In this document: piece by piece, positions 23,101 through 33,262 of the stretch
Layout of the letters: every line of letters begins with the position of its first letter
How positions within the stretch are numbered: position 1 is the stretch's first letter
Assembly: GCA_905182835.1 (NCBI GenBank)
Contig: CAJJDI010000002.1
Coordinates: forward strand, 1 to 64,000
Direction: 5' to 3'
Length of the DNA stretch: 64,000 bases
Source: an uncultured Flavobacteriaceae bacterium
GTDB taxonomy: Bacteria > Bacteroidota > Bacteroidia > Flavobacteriales > Flavobacteriaceae
The notes under the pieces: generated by a model
Seen by the model: only the letters and a program-made list of their open reading frames with translations
Told to the model about the DNA's origin: nothing
Database searches by the model: none
Made by a program: the position numbers and the translations under genes

Positions 23101-23283
23101 AAATTTCAAGAAATCTCTTCTAGTTGTTGAAGAGTTAGATAAACTCTCTTTATCACCTAAAAATTCATCTACGGGAATTTCTTCAATAAATTCTTTTTGC
23201 TCTAAAGACTCTAAGGCACTGTTGTTAAGCGGATTTAAATCTGCTAAATTTTTCCAATATTTCTTATTCTTATTTGATGACAT
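20152..23283 (-). CDS. actB: Alternative complex III iron-sulfur subunit ActB
   Basis: 1043 aa, RRDFLKFVGFSTAAASLAAC leader, molybdopterin-oxidoreductase-like region plus C-terminal ferredoxin clusters (CTGCGACVIACHAEN, CQHCNHAPCETVCPV, CANNCPYKVRRFN). Confidence 0.95.
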   Translation of the reverse strand: MSSNKNKKYWKNLADLNPLNNSALESLEQKEFIEEIPVDEFLGDKESLSNSSTTRRDFLKFVGFSTAAASLAACEGPVIKSIPYVVQPEEIIPGIANYYATTIGNGYDFANVLIKTREGRPIKVEKNKLAPLSASANARVQASVLDLYDSFRLAKPYKNQVESSWTEFDNDTNKKLNSLKNSSKSIVLLTQTFASPSTYKLISEFKKNYSNAKHVVYDAISESAALDAYEAKYGTRGLSNYDFSKSDLIVSIGADILGDWQGGGFDSNYAKSRIPTKGKMSRHIHFEANMSLTGANADNRYPVNQNDQKLVLLSIYTKLFKSGSDLNLSDRLNKVVDSLFNELLESKNPVVVSGIQEIEYQSLVLEINQKLNSKAFQPNKIILTRQGNDNDVESLIKDMINGKVGAIIMSGVNPVYTLPNSDSFIEGLKNTGLSVLFSMKNDETAQHVNYLAAAPHYLESWGDVEMTQGEYSITQPTIRPIFDTKQFQDLLLLWNNSSVTYHDYLKSNWEKNILNDKTWNQALHDGVFENKKSIRSRASYINSKNNFSASITSLANSITKNPENTFELNLYSKTGMGDGQCANNPWLQEFPDPITRATWDNYLTVSEADAKKLNLYLEASTFFTESKNGADGGLNGKYAIISLDGTDIKVPVMIQPGQAQGTVGLSLGYGRNRGVKEVMMTGVNGYKFFKNFKSVQSIKIIATDEIHEFACVQLHNTLMGRGDVIKETNLEIFNTKGSNVWNAAAVVSLNHEETPVSSPSVDLWDEFDRSIGHHFNLSIDLNACTGCGACVIACHAENNVPVVGKGEIRKSRDMHWLRIDRYYSSEDSFENDDLKKDNISGLGSSLSSFKEMENPAENPQVAFQPIMCQHCNHAPCETVCPVAATTHGRQGQNQMTYNRCVGTRYCANNCPYKVRRFNWFLYNENDEFDYHMNDDLGRMVLNPDVTVRSRGVMEKCSFCIQATQSVILKAKLEGREVKEGEFNDKVACAAACSSGAMKFGDINEKDSEIYRLKEDDRAYHLLDTVGTKPNVVYQVKVRNNKNS

Positions 23284-23303
23284 AAATAATTATATATAAA
23301 ATA

Positions 23304-24638
23304 TTAATAATGACATTTTCCACATTCTAATCCACCCATTTGTGCGGCAGTTAGTTTATCAACTCCATATTTCTGGGACAATTGCTCATGAATCTTTTCA
23401 TAGTATTGATTATCCTTAACTTTCACATTAGTTTCTCTATGACAATTTATACACCAGCCCATTGTTAGAGGAGAATACTGATACATTATTTCCATTTCCT
23501 CAACAGGTCCGTGACAAGTCTGACATTCAATACCAGCTACTGATACATGCTGAGCGTGATTAAAGTATGCGAAATCTGGAAGATTGTGAATCCTAACCCA
23601 CTTTACAGCTTGGGTTTCTCCAGTATACTCTTGCTCTTCATCATCCCATCCAACAGCTTTATATAGCTTTTGAATTTCACCGTCATAAAATTCTTTAGAA
23701 TACTCTTCAGTAGTTTCGCCGTTGTACTCATAAATAGTCTTATGACAATTCATACACACATTTAGAGATGGAATTCCAGAGTGCTTACTAACACGAGCCG
23801 AAGAATGGCAATACTTACAATCAATTTCATTGTCTCCTGCATGAATTTTGTGTGAATAGTGAATAGGCTGAACTGGCTCATAACCTTGGTTAACTCCAAT
23901 TTGCATTAAGAATCCATACACAAAATACGCACTAACAAGTAACATTAAAATAGCACTACACAACATTAAGAATTGATTATCTACAAAGGCCTTCCATAGT
24001 GGCTTTCTAGATGATTTATTTGTTTTTGGCAGTTCTATATTACTTTGTACAGCAAAACTTCTTAGTGTTTTATTTACTAAGAATAGCCCTAAAGCTAAGA
24101 GCAAGAAAACAAAAGCAAACGCGCCTAATATTATTTCATTTGAAATCCCGCTAGAGCTATTTCCGTTTGCTGGTACCGCTTGGACTGTATTTACAACTGG
24201 AATAGCTTTCTCCTGAGCAGTGTAAGCTAAGATGTTATCAATTTCAGAATCAGATAGTTGTGGGAATGCAGTCATTGCAGACCCGTTGTATTCTGCATAA
24301 ATTTTATTAGAGTAATCGTCTCCTGATTTGATTAATGAAGCACTATTTCTAATCCAAGAATACATCCATTCTTTATCAAGACCTTCATCTTTTAACAATC
24401 TATCTTGTACTCCTCTAAGAGCTGGGCCAGTCATTTTTTTATCAAGCTTATGGCAAGCAGCACAATTTGCGTTAAATAATGCTTTTCCTTGAACAAGATC
24501 TAGATCTTGAGCGAAAGAAGATACACTGAATATAAGAGCAAAAGTTAATATTATTTTTCCAACAGTAGTGGTTAAAAAATTTGTTGAATTTTTAATGAAG
24601 TAAGAATTAGGGTTTACTTTTTTATATTTTTTGTTCAT
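23304..24638 (-). CDS. actA: Alternative complex III multiheme cytochrome c ActA with N-terminal monoheme domain
   Basis: 444 aa with six CxxCH motifs (CAACH, CKYCH, CMNCH, CQTCH, CINCH, CGKCH). Confidence 0.93.
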   Translation of the reverse strand: MNKKYKKVNPNSYFIKNSTNFLTTTVGKIILTFALIFSVSSFAQDLDLVQGKALFNANCAACHKLDKKMTGPALRGVQDRLLKDEGLDKEWMYSWIRNSASLIKSGDDYSNKIYAEYNGSAMTAFPQLSDSEIDNILAYTAQEKAIPVVNTVQAVPANGNSSSGISNEIILGAFAFVFLLLALGLFLVNKTLRSFAVQSNIELPKTNKSSRKPLWKAFVDNQFLMLCSAILMLLVSAYFVYGFLMQIGVNQGYEPVQPIHYSHKIHAGDNEIDCKYCHSSARVSKHSGIPSLNVCMNCHKTIYEYNGETTEEYSKEFYDGEIQKLYKAVGWDDEEQEYTGETQAVKWVRIHNLPDFAYFNHAQHVSVAGIECQTCHGPVEEMEIMYQYSPLTMGWCINCHRETNVKVKDNQYYEKIHEQLSQKYGVDKLTAAQMGGLECGKCHY

Positions 24639-24814
24639 TCAAAGAGAAAAAATCGTTTATAAAAATCAAGCACAAAAATAAGACTTAAAGTCGATTATTT
24701 AGTGATCAAATATGGTAATTTTTTTTTTAAATTATAATTTATAAACATTCTAAATAATAAATTTAGACCTTATAAAAAATAAGTATACATTTGTAGTTCA
24801 AAAATATAAAAAAA

Positions 24815-25213
24815 TTGAATAAAATAACCCTTTGCTTATGTATATTTATTAGTTGTGAAGTTTCATTTTCTCAATCTGATATAATTAAAATAAATAAGGA
24901 CCCTAAGATTGACACATTAATTAGGCTTAAAAAAGAAGTTCAGGGTAGTTTATCCAATTTAAAAATTCAAATATTTAGCGGCAAAAGAGATGAGGCTAAA
25001 GAGTTGATTTTAACACACATAAAAAACAGCTATCCGGGCAATAACATAGAGCTTGTTTATGAAACACCAAATTACAAAGTATGGGTAGGTAATTTTTTTA
25101 CACAACTTCAAGCGGATAAAAAATTACTGTTGATCAAAAAAAAATATCCTGAGGCATTTATTTTTAGACCTAAAGTTAAAAATAATGAAGTTGATTTAAA
25201 TACAATTGATTAA
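24815..25213 (+). CDS. SPOR-domain-like secreted protein
   Basis: 132 aa, TTG start, signal peptide, LKIQIFSGKRDEAKEL...YETPNYKVWVGNFFTQLQADKKLLLIKKKYPEAFIFR. Confidence 0.72.
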   Translation: MNKITLCLCIFISCEVSFSQSDIIKINKDPKIDTLIRLKKEVQGSLSNLKIQIFSGKRDEAKELILTHIKNSYPGNNIELVYETPNYKVWVGNFFTQLQADKKLLLIKKKYPEAFIFRPKVKNNEVDLNTID

Positions 25214-25218
25214 AAAAA

Positions 25219-27957
25219 CTATTTAAGTTTTTTCTTTATTTCTACTTGCTGGAATCCTTCAATAATATCCCCTTCTTTTAAGTCGTTATAGTTTTTAATT
25301 TGCATTCCACAATCATAACCTTTAGAAACTTCTTTAACATCATCTTTGAATCTTTTTAATGACAATAATTCTCCAGAATAAATTACCACTCCTTCACGGA
25401 TTAGTCTAATTCCACAGCTTCTAAATATCTTACCAGTCGTTATCATACAACCAGCAATTGTTCCAATTTTAGATATTTTAAAAGTTTCTCTAACTTCAGA
25501 AGTACCTGTTATCTCTTCTTTAAAGTCTGGAGACAACATACCTTCCATTGCATCTTTCAACTCATTTATAGCATCATAGATAATAGAATACATTCTAATA
25601 TCAATTTCTTCTTTATCAGCTATTTGTCTGGCATTACCTGTTGGCCTAACGTTAAATCCAATTATAATTGCATCTGAAGCTGACGCTAACAATACATCAC
25701 TTTCAGTTATAGCACCAACACCTTTATGTATAATGTTTACTTGAATCTCTTCTGTTGATAATTTTTGGAAGGAATCTGTTAATGCTTCAACCGAACCATC
25801 TACATCTCCTTTAAGAATAATGTTTAATTCTTTAAATTCACCTAGTGCAATTCTTCTACCTATTTCATCTAAAGTAATATGCCTTTGTGTTCTAACAGAT
25901 TGCTCTCTTTGCAGTTGAGTTCTTTTAACCGCAATTTGTTTAGCTTCTCTCTCGTCTGAGAAAACAATAAATTTGTCACCAGCTTGTGGTGCACCATCTA
26001 AACCTAGAATTGAAATTGGAGATGATGGACCGACGCTTTCAACACTATTTCCTCTTTCGTCATGCATTGCTTTAACTTTACCGCTGTTTTTTCCAGCAAG
26101 AACATAGTCACCAACGTTTAATGTGCCAGTTTGAACAAGAATGGTTGATACATAACCCCTTCCTTTATCCAAAAAGGCTTCCACAACCGTACCTGAAGAA
26201 GATCTGTCAGGGTTAGCCTTAAGCTCTAAAAGCTCAGCTTCTAACAATACTTTTTCTAGTAGATCCTCAACTCCGTCACCTTTTAGTGCTGATATATCAT
26301 GAGACTGTATTTTTCCTCCCCAGTCTTCAACCAGTAAATTCATTTGAGAAAGACCTTCTTTTATTTTATCTGGATTCGCTGTAGGTCTATCAATTTTGTT
26401 AATTGCAAAAACTATAGGTACTCCTGCTGCTTGAGCATGAGAAATGGCTTCTTTTGTTTGCGGCTGAATGGTGTCATCTGCAGCTATAACAATAATTGCT
26501 AAATCGGTTACCTGTGCACCTCTTGCTCTCATTGCTGTAAATGCTTCGTGACCTGGAGTATCTAGAAAAGTGATCTTCTGACCACCAGATAATTCCACAC
26601 TGTAAGCTCCAATATGTTGAGTAATTCCTCCTGATTCTCCAGCAATTACATTCTCTTTTCTGATATAATCTAACAAAGAAGTTTTCCCATGATCAACATG
26701 CCCCATTACTGTAACAATTGGAGCTCTTGGTTTTAAATCTTCCTCACTATCAATAATTTCTTCTATAGCTTCTTCAATATCTGCAGTAACAAACTCTACG
26801 CTATATCCGAACTCTTCTGCAACTATACTAAGTGTTTCAGCATCTAAACGTTGATTCATAGTAACCATCATACCAAGAGTCATACATGCAGAAATAATTT
26901 CTGTCACAGAAATATCCATCATCGTAGCAACTTCACTTGCTGTAACAAATTCTGTTACTTTAAGCAACTTACTATCGGCCTCAACAGTTGCAATATCATC
27001 CTCAGTTTTTTGACGGTGCTGATCTCTTTTATCTTTTCTATATTTAGCAGCTTTACCTTTAGAGCCTTTGCCTTGTAGTTTTTCAAGGGTTTCTCTAACT
27101 TGTTTTTGGACTTCCTCAGCACTAGGCTCTTCTCTTGTTGTTGTGGAAGGCTTCGCTTTAAAGTTAGATTTTTGAGCTGGTTTTTGACCTGGTCTTAACG
27201 CCGGTCTTTGCCCAGGTTTTGCGGTATCATTAGGCTTACTAATTCTCCTTCTTTTTTTCTTAGAATGAATAGAAACTGGAGATTCTTTCTTTTTCTCAGT
27301 TTTAAATTTTGACAAATCAATAGTTTCGCCAGTTGATTTAAGACCTGATAACTTTTTGTATTGAGTGGTAACTTTATCAGAATCAACAGACTTTGTTTCA
27401 TCTTCAACTTTATTTTCGTCTTTAGCAACGACTGGAGTTTCAGCTTTTTGCTCCTCTTTAACAACTATAGGCTTTTCAACTTTCTTCTCTTCTTTAACAA
27501 CCACTTTAGTTTCTACAGGTGGTTCTACAGCTGGTATTTCTGATTTAATTTCAGGTTCAGCTGCTTTTTGATGCTCCATAGGAGTAGGCTTAGATTTTGG
27601 TTTAGATAATTCTAAATCAATTTTCCCTACTTTTTTTATTTCTTTAATTTTAGACGCAGCAATAATTACCTTACTTTCTTCTTCTTTTTTCTTTAACAAC
27701 AATTCAATCTCAGCCTCCCTTTTAACTCTGATAGCCTCTTTTTCTTTCGATTTAGCCTCTCCTAGCTCTTTGGACGCAACCTTTTTATTGGCGTCTGTCT
27801 GAAATTCGTTCGATAATAGATCATAAATCTCTAAAGAAATTTTAGTTGTTGGACGTTTCTCAATTTCAATACTTTTAGATTCAAGAAAATCTATAGCACG
27901 ATCTATTGAAATATTCAACTCTCTAAGTACTTTATTTAATCTAATATTTTCAGCCAT
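25219..27957 (-). CDS. infB: Translation initiation factor IF-2
   Basis: 912 aa, [19 protein letters not shown], long charged N-terminal region. Confidence 0.98.
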   Translation of the reverse strand: MAENIRLNKVLRELNISIDRAIDFLESKSIEIEKRPTTKISLEIYDLLSNEFQTDANKKVASKELGEAKSKEKEAIRVKREAEIELLLKKKEEESKVIIAASKIKEIKKVGKIDLELSKPKSKPTPMEHQKAAEPEIKSEIPAVEPPVETKVVVKEEKKVEKPIVVKEEQKAETPVVAKDENKVEDETKSVDSDKVTTQYKKLSGLKSTGETIDLSKFKTEKKKESPVSIHSKKKRRRISKPNDTAKPGQRPALRPGQKPAQKSNFKAKPSTTTREEPSAEEVQKQVRETLEKLQGKGSKGKAAKYRKDKRDQHRQKTEDDIATVEADSKLLKVTEFVTASEVATMMDISVTEIISACMTLGMMVTMNQRLDAETLSIVAEEFGYSVEFVTADIEEAIEEIIDSEEDLKPRAPIVTVMGHVDHGKTSLLDYIRKENVIAGESGGITQHIGAYSVELSGGQKITFLDTPGHEAFTAMRARGAQVTDLAIIVIAADDTIQPQTKEAISHAQAAGVPIVFAINKIDRPTANPDKIKEGLSQMNLLVEDWGGKIQSHDISALKGDGVEDLLEKVLLEAELLELKANPDRSSSGTVVEAFLDKGRGYVSTILVQTGTLNVGDYVLAGKNSGKVKAMHDERGNSVESVGPSSPISILGLDGAPQAGDKFIVFSDEREAKQIAVKRTQLQREQSVRTQRHITLDEIGRRIALGEFKELNIILKGDVDGSVEALTDSFQKLSTEEIQVNIIHKGVGAITESDVLLASASDAIIIGFNVRPTGNARQIADKEEIDIRMYSIIYDAINELKDAMEGMLSPDFKEEITGTSEVRETFKISKIGTIAGCMITTGKIFRSCGIRLIREGVVIYSGELLSLKRFKDDVKEVSKGYDCGMQIKNYNDLKEGDIIEGFQQVEIKKKLK

Positions 27958-27978
27958 AAATTGGTTTAATTTATATTA

Positions 27979-29211
27979 TCAATCTTCAAATTCTTGTTTA
28001 AGAATTCTAACTACTTCTGCAATAGTTTCTTCTTCTAAATCAGTTCTTTTTACTAAATCAGCAACTTCTTGCTCTAAAACACTTTTCGCAGTATCTAGTC
28101 CAGCTTTAGCAAACTCATCTATCACCCACCCTTCAATCTCGTCACTAAACTCTTTTAATTCCACATCTTCTTCAACACCTTCTCTGAAAACGTCAATCTC
28201 ATAGCCAGTGATTTGACCTGCTAGTCTAATATTATGACCACCACGCCCGATTGCTTTACTAACTTCTTCAGGCTTTAAAATAACCTCAGCTCTTTTATTT
28301 TCTTCATCAATTTTAATTGAAGTAATTCTAGCAGGGCTTAAAGATCGTGTAATAAAAAGTTGGAGGTTATTGGTGTAATTAATAACATCAATGTTTTCAT
28401 TACCAAGCTCTCTAACAATTCCATGAATTCTAGAGCCTTTCATTCCTACACAAGCTCCCACAGGGTCAATTCTATCATCATATGAATCTACAGCCACTTT
28501 CGCTTTCTCTCCAGGAATTCTTACTACTTTTTTAACATTTATAAGGCCATCAAACACTTCCGGGATCTCTTGTTCAAATAATTTTTCTAAAAATGCAGGT
28601 GATGTTCTAGACATGATTATTGAAGGCTTTGATCCTTTTAATTCTACACTTTCTATAACGCCTCTAATATTATCTCCTTTTCTAAAAAAATCAGAAGGAA
28701 TTTGTTTTTCCTTAGGCATGATAATTTCGTTACCATCATCATCTAATAAAATTATTGCTCTATGTTTAATGTGGTGCACTTCAGCAGTGTATATTTCACC
28801 TACTAAATCTTTGAACTGTTTATAGATATTAGTATTATCGTGTTCTTGAATTTTAGCTACTAAATTCTGTCTTAATGCCAAAATAGCTCTTCTTCCAAGG
28901 TCAATAAGTTTAACTTCTTCAGAAACATCTTCTCCAACTTCAAAATCTGGTTCAATTAATCTAGCTTCTGTCAATGATATTTCTCCATTTTCATCTTCAA
29001 TCTCTCCATCAGCAACTACGACTCTATTCCTCCAGATTTCTAAATCCCCTTTATCAGGATTAATTATAATATCAAAATTATCATCATCTCCAAATTTTCT
29101 TTTTAAAGCACTTCTAAAAACCTCTTCTAAGATGGTCATTAAAGTTACTCTATCAATTAATTTATCGTCTTTAAATTCGGAAAAAGACTCTATTAACGCT
29201 ATATTCTCCAT
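27979..29211 (-). CDS. nusA: Transcription termination/antitermination factor NusA
   Basis: 410 aa with S1/KH-type sequence, VGACVGMKGSRIHGIVRELGNENIDVI. Confidence 0.97.
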   Translation of the reverse strand: MENIALIESFSEFKDDKLIDRVTLMTILEEVFRSALKRKFGDDDNFDIIINPDKGDLEIWRNRVVVADGEIEDENGEISLTEARLIEPDFEVGEDVSEEVKLIDLGRRAILALRQNLVAKIQEHDNTNIYKQFKDLVGEIYTAEVHHIKHRAIILLDDDGNEIIMPKEKQIPSDFFRKGDNIRGVIESVELKGSKPSIIMSRTSPAFLEKLFEQEIPEVFDGLINVKKVVRIPGEKAKVAVDSYDDRIDPVGACVGMKGSRIHGIVRELGNENIDVINYTNNLQLFITRSLSPARITSIKIDEENKRAEVILKPEEVSKAIGRGGHNIRLAGQITGYEIDVFREGVEEDVELKEFSDEIEGWVIDEFAKAGLDTAKSVLEQEVADLVKRTDLEEETIAEVVRILKQEFED

Positions 29212-29220
29212 AATATAATA

Positions 29221-29682
29221 TTAAAATTTAATTTTAACTTTTGCTTCTTTTATATCTTTATATAAAATATTTATCTCTTTTAAAACTGTGATTTTACCCT
29301 TACCTATTTTTTTAGGTTCACGTTGCTTCCACTTTAATTTTATTTCATCATCAGTGGCATCTACTAATTCTGCTTCATAGTCGTTATCGTTTGTTTTAAC
29401 CTGTAAAACTCTTCCTATGTTCTTTACAAATTGTCTGTATATAGTTAAAGAAGCCGATGCGCCTGCTGAACTTACTTCAAGAGAAAAATCATGTTCCTCT
29501 CTATCAATATTGTGTTCTATAGCGCGACTTACATACATACAGTCTTCTACTAAAACACCTTTATCACCGTCAATAACAATTGTAATTGTATTGTCAGGTA
29601 GTATATCAAAATCTATTAGAAACAAATCTTTTCTTTCTAGTAAACTTTCATCGAGTAATTGTTCAACAATTTTTTTAAACAT
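29221..29682 (-). CDS. rimP: Ribosome maturation factor RimP (start taken at ATG 29682; the supplied ORF extends to 29724)
   Basis: MFKKIVEQLLDESLLERKDLFLIDFDILPDNTITIVIDGDKGV...; the extra 14 residues of the ORF are encoded by a terminator hairpin. Confidence 0.9.
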   Translation of the reverse strand: MFKKIVEQLLDESLLERKDLFLIDFDILPDNTITIVIDGDKGVLVEDCMYVSRAIEHNIDREEHDFSLEVSSAGASASLTIYRQFVKNIGRVLQVKTNDNDYEAELVDATDDEIKLKWKQREPKKIGKGKITVLKEINILYKDIKEAKVKIKF

Positions 29683-29690
29683 AATTCTAT

Positions 29691-29716
29691 AAAAAGAGGG
29701 GACTTTTAGTCCCCTC
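29691..29716 (-). terminator. Intrinsic terminator/attenuator hairpin upstream of rimP
   Basis: Minus strand GAGGGGACT-AAA-AGTCCCCTC followed by TTTTT; perfect 9-bp stem, 3-nt loop, ending about 9 nt before the ATG. Confidence 0.8.
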
Positions 29717-29742
29717 ATGATCAATTGTGATAATTAAAGATG

Positions 29743-29750
29743 CAAATATA
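29743..29750 (-). promoter_or_regulatory. Candidate -7 element (TATATTTG) upstream of the rimP leader
   Basis: CAAATATA on + strand; matches TAnnTTTG; no clear -33. Confidence 0.4.
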
Positions 29751-29811
29751 CAAATTTAATTTTTATTCTTAAAAATTTCCTTCAAGAAGAAAAGAATTAA
29801 AACATAATCAG

Positions 29812-29884
29812 TTGGCCCACTAGGTTTCGAACCTAGACTCTTCTGCACCAAAAACAGACGTGTTACCAGTTACACCATAGGCCA
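29812..29884 (-). tRNA. tRNA-Gln (anticodon TTG)
   Basis: Reverse complement TGGCCTATGGTGTAACTGGTAACACGTCTGTTTTTGGTGCAGAAGAGTCTAGGTTCGAACCTAGTGGGCCA; cloverleaf, anticodon loop TTTTGGT. Confidence 0.93.
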
Positions 29885-30028
29885 ATTGCTGAGCGTGCAA
29901 ATTTATAATAATCTTTTATTTTAACAAGATTTTTTAAATAATAAATTTGATTAAATAATTGTTAAAAGAAAATTATTAAATATATCATACAATTTTTATC
30001 CTTAAATTTGGCTCTCAAAATAATTTTT

Positions 30029-33000
30029 ATGAGTGATTACAACTTTAAAAAATGGAATAATATTTTAGGTTGGCTATGCTTTACTATTGCAGTAATTGTA
30101 TATGGTCTTACAGCAGAACCTACTGTGAGCTTTTGGGACTCAGGAGAATATATACTGACCGCTTCCAAGTTACAAGTTGGACACCCTCCAGGAGCTCCTC
30201 TTTTTCAAATGCTTGGAGCCTTTTTCTCAATTTTCGCAGTTGATCCTTCAAAAATTGGATATATAATGAACCTAATGAGTGGTGTTGCTAGCGCTTTTAC
30301 AATACTATTCATGTTTTGGTCAATCAGTATATTACTTTCAAAAATATCATTTAATTTTAATTCTAAAACAGATAATAATCTTACAATTCTTTTAAGTTCT
30401 AGTATCGCAAGTTTAACATTTATGTTTACCGATACTTTTTGGTTTAATGCTGTAGAAACAGAAGTTTATGCAATGGCAACTTTAATTATGGCAGTGCTGT
30501 TTTATTTGGGGCTTAAATGGGAACAAGAGATGCATTTACCAAGAGGTAACAGGTGGCTTATATTAATTAGTTTTGTTGTAGGTTTATCTTTTGGGGTTCA
30601 TTTTATGGGCTTATTAACAATCCCTGCAATCGGTTTAATTTATTTTTTTAAAAACTACAAACCAATTACATTAAAGAAGTTTATTATAGCTAACGTCGCA
30701 GTAGTTGCAATTTTAATGTTTGTATTTAAGCTTTTAGCCCCCAATATTTTACTGTATTTCAGTGTGATGGAGGTGTTTTTTGTGAACTCTATAGGGCTTC
30801 CTTTTAATTCAGGAACCATAATTGCTGGGGTTTTGCTAATCTCTTTTTTCTATTATGGAATTACCTACACAATTAAAAATAATTTAAAAACACTAAACAC
30901 AATTTCTCTTTGTGTTTTATTTATATTAATTGGGTTTTCTTCATGGATTATGCTTCCAATTAGGGCAAATGCCGATGTAGTTGTAAATGAAAATGACCCT
31001 TCCAATGCAAGAGAGCTATTAGCATATTACAACCTGGAACAATATCCCAAAACACATTTGTTTTATGGACCTTTATTTACCGATCAATATTCTGGTCTAG
31101 ATGAAGAAAATCCCTATAAAGACGATAAGCCTAAATATGAAAAAGATTTAGTTAACAACAAATATATTGTTGTAAATAATTACAAAAATGCCACGCAAAA
31201 TTTTAACAGTGAACAGGCTTCTATATTACCTAGAATGTGGAGTTCAGAACACGCTTCCAATTACTTAAGGTACACTGGGTTTTTAAATTTCAACATAAAA
31301 AACAAATACAAAAGTCAGCCAGAAGCTAAAGAATTATTAGAGCTTATTAATGATTTTAAAAAAAGAACTTATCAAGGGGATATAGATTATGAAGATCATC
31401 ACAAGTTTTTAAAAACCTATGGGCAATATCTCGATATTGAAAAACCTTCTCTAATTAGTAATATTACATACCTAATTCAATATCAATTAGGGTATATGTA
31501 TTGGAGGTATTTTATGTGGAATTTTAGCGGAAGACAAGATGACATTCAAGGTAGAATGGATATGCACGGAAACTGGATTAGTGGGATTAATTTTGTTGAT
31601 GAAATTCACCTTGGACTAAGTCAAGATAATTTACCTAGTGATGTTTCCAATAACAAATCAAGGAACACATACTACATGGTGCCATTCATTATAGGTTTAA
31701 TGGGACTCTATTTTTTATACAATAGAGATAAAGAATTGTTTTGGACGATGTTAGTGTTTTTTGTTTTTACTGGTATAGCAATTCAGGTATATACTAATGT
31801 GAGACCATTTGAACCAAGAGAAAGAGATTATTCCGTTGTTGGTTCATTTTATGTTTTTTCTATGTGGATAGGGTTTGGAGTATTTAGCATCGCCAGCTAC
31901 CTAAACAACCTTTTTAATTCAAAGTTCGTTAAAATCTTAGCAGTTCCAATTTTTATTTTAATACTTCCAATTAACCTTGCTAGTAGTAATTGGGATGATC
32001 ACGATAGGTCTGGTAGATATACAGCATATTCAATGGCAGTTAAATATCTAGAATCGTGTGAGCCAAATTCCATATTATTTACCATTGGAGATAATGACAC
32101 ATTCCCTTTGTGGTATGCGCAAGAAATTGAAGGAATTAGAACAGATGTGAGAGTGTTAAACACAAGTCTTTTCAATACGGATTGGTACATAGATCAGATG
32201 AAAAGAAAAGCATACGATAGTGAGCCGATTCCATCATCTTTAAATCATGATAAATACAAATATGGCACTAGGGATTATATTATAAAAGAGGTTACTACTT
32301 TAGATACGATCGACATAAAAACTTTCATAAAATTTGTCACTCAAGACGATCAAAAATATAAATACAAGAGTTTGCTTAAAAAGCAGGGCTACGAAACTAG
32401 TTATTTAAGAGATCAAGACTTAAACGCAAATTATCTACCTACTGAAAGTGTTAGTATTCCAGTAGATAAAGAATCCGTACTTAAAAACAACATAGTAGAT
32501 AGTAGTTTAACTGACCAGGTTGTAGATAAAATAGTTATTAAAATTAAAGGACAGGCACTATATAAAAATAGATTGTTGATGCTAGATATTATTGCTGAAA
32601 ATAATTGGGAAAGGCCCATTTACTTTACTGGCGGCTCTTTTGGAGATGATGATTATTTATGGATGAAAGATTATTTACAACTTGAGGGATTATGCTATAA
32701 ATTAATTCCTGTAAAAACTCCAATTGACCAGTCAAATCCTTATGAAATGGGGAGAGTAAATACAGAAAAAATGTACTCTATGGTTAAAAATTGGGACTGG
32801 GGAACAAAAGGGGACATGAATGTTTATTTTGATGTTGAGTCCAGAAAAAATAGTATTACATACAGAAGTAATATTTCCAGGTTAATTAATCAGCTTATTC
32901 TGGAAAATAAAAAAGATAAGGCAGAAGAGATAACCAATATTGTAATGGAAAACATACCTGTTAGTATATTTGGATATTATACACTTTTAGAGCCTTATAT

Positions 33001-33262
33001 CGAGTCTTATTATATGGTTGGTAATGCTGAAAAGGCTAGAGATTTATTTTTAGAAATCTCAAATAAATACAAGGAAAATCTCTTTTATTACAGCAATCTG
33101 ACTGAGAGTAATAAAAATAAATATGCTCAAGATATTTATACCGATATTGAAAGGTACAGATCATTAGTAGGTGTAATTATATCGCATGAAAACGGGGTGT
33201 TTTTAGAAGATGAAATGGAAGAATTTAATTCTTATTTAGAATTATTTATTGGAAAAGAGTAA
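30029..33262 (+). CDS. DUF2723 / protein O-mannosyltransferase-like membrane protein (start taken at ATG 30029)
   Basis: MSDYNFKKWNNILGWLCFTIAVIVYGLTAEPTVSFWDSGEYI...VGHPPGAPLFQMLGAFFS; upstream TTG of the supplied ORF lies in a -7-like TAAATTTG. Confidence 0.88.
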   Translation: MSDYNFKKWNNILGWLCFTIAVIVYGLTAEPTVSFWDSGEYILTASKLQVGHPPGAPLFQMLGAFFSIFAVDPSKIGYIMNLMSGVASAFTILFMFWSISILLSKISFNFNSKTDNNLTILLSSSIASLTFMFTDTFWFNAVETEVYAMATLIMAVLFYLGLKWEQEMHLPRGNRWLILISFVVGLSFGVHFMGLLTIPAIGLIYFFKNYKPITLKKFIIANVAVVAILMFVFKLLAPNILLYFSVMEVFFVNSIGLPFNSGTIIAGVLLISFFYYGITYTIKNNLKTLNTISLCVLFILIGFSSWIMLPIRANADVVVNENDPSNARELLAYYNLEQYPKTHLFYGPLFTDQYSGLDEENPYKDDKPKYEKDLVNNKYIVVNNYKNATQNFNSEQASILPRMWSSEHASNYLRYTGFLNFNIKNKYKSQPEAKELLELINDFKKRTYQGDIDYEDHHKFLKTYGQYLDIEKPSLISNITYLIQYQLGYMYWRYFMWNFSGRQDDIQGRMDMHGNWISGINFVDEIHLGLSQDNLPSDVSNNKSRNTYYMVPFIIGLMGLYFLYNRDKELFWTMLVFFVFTGIAIQVYTNVRPFEPRERDYSVVGSFYVFSMWIGFGVFSIASYLNNLFNSKFVKILAVPIFILILPINLASSNWDDHDRSGRYTAYSMAVKYLESCEPNSILFTIGDNDTFPLWYAQEIEGIRTDVRVLNTSLFNTDWYIDQMKRKAYDSEPIPSSLNHDKYKYGTRDYIIKEVTTLDTIDIKTFIKFVTQDDQKYKYKSLLKKQGYETSYLRDQDLNANYLPTESVSIPVDKESVLKNNIVDSSLTDQVVDKIVIKIKGQALYKNRLLMLDIIAENNWERPIYFTGGSFGDDDYLWMKDYLQLEGLCYKLIPVKTPIDQSNPYEMGRVNTEKMYSMVKNWDWGTKGDMNVYFDVESRKNSITYRSNISRLINQLILENKKDKAEEITNIVMENIPVSIFGYYTLLEPYIESYYMVGNAEKARDLFLEISNKYKENLFYYSNLTESNKNKYAQDIYTDIERYRSLVGVIISHENGVFLEDEMEEFNSYLELFIGKE

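Noticed and set aside
27195-27571. Three overlapping ORFs (27195-27464 -, 27361-27543 +, 27365-27571 +)
   Set aside because: They lie in the low-complexity charged N-terminal region of infB; composition-driven shadows.
29683-29724. N-terminal extension MIMRGLKVPSFYRI of the rimP ORF
   Set aside because: Encoded by the terminator hairpin; conserved RimP sequence begins at MFKKIVEQ (29682).
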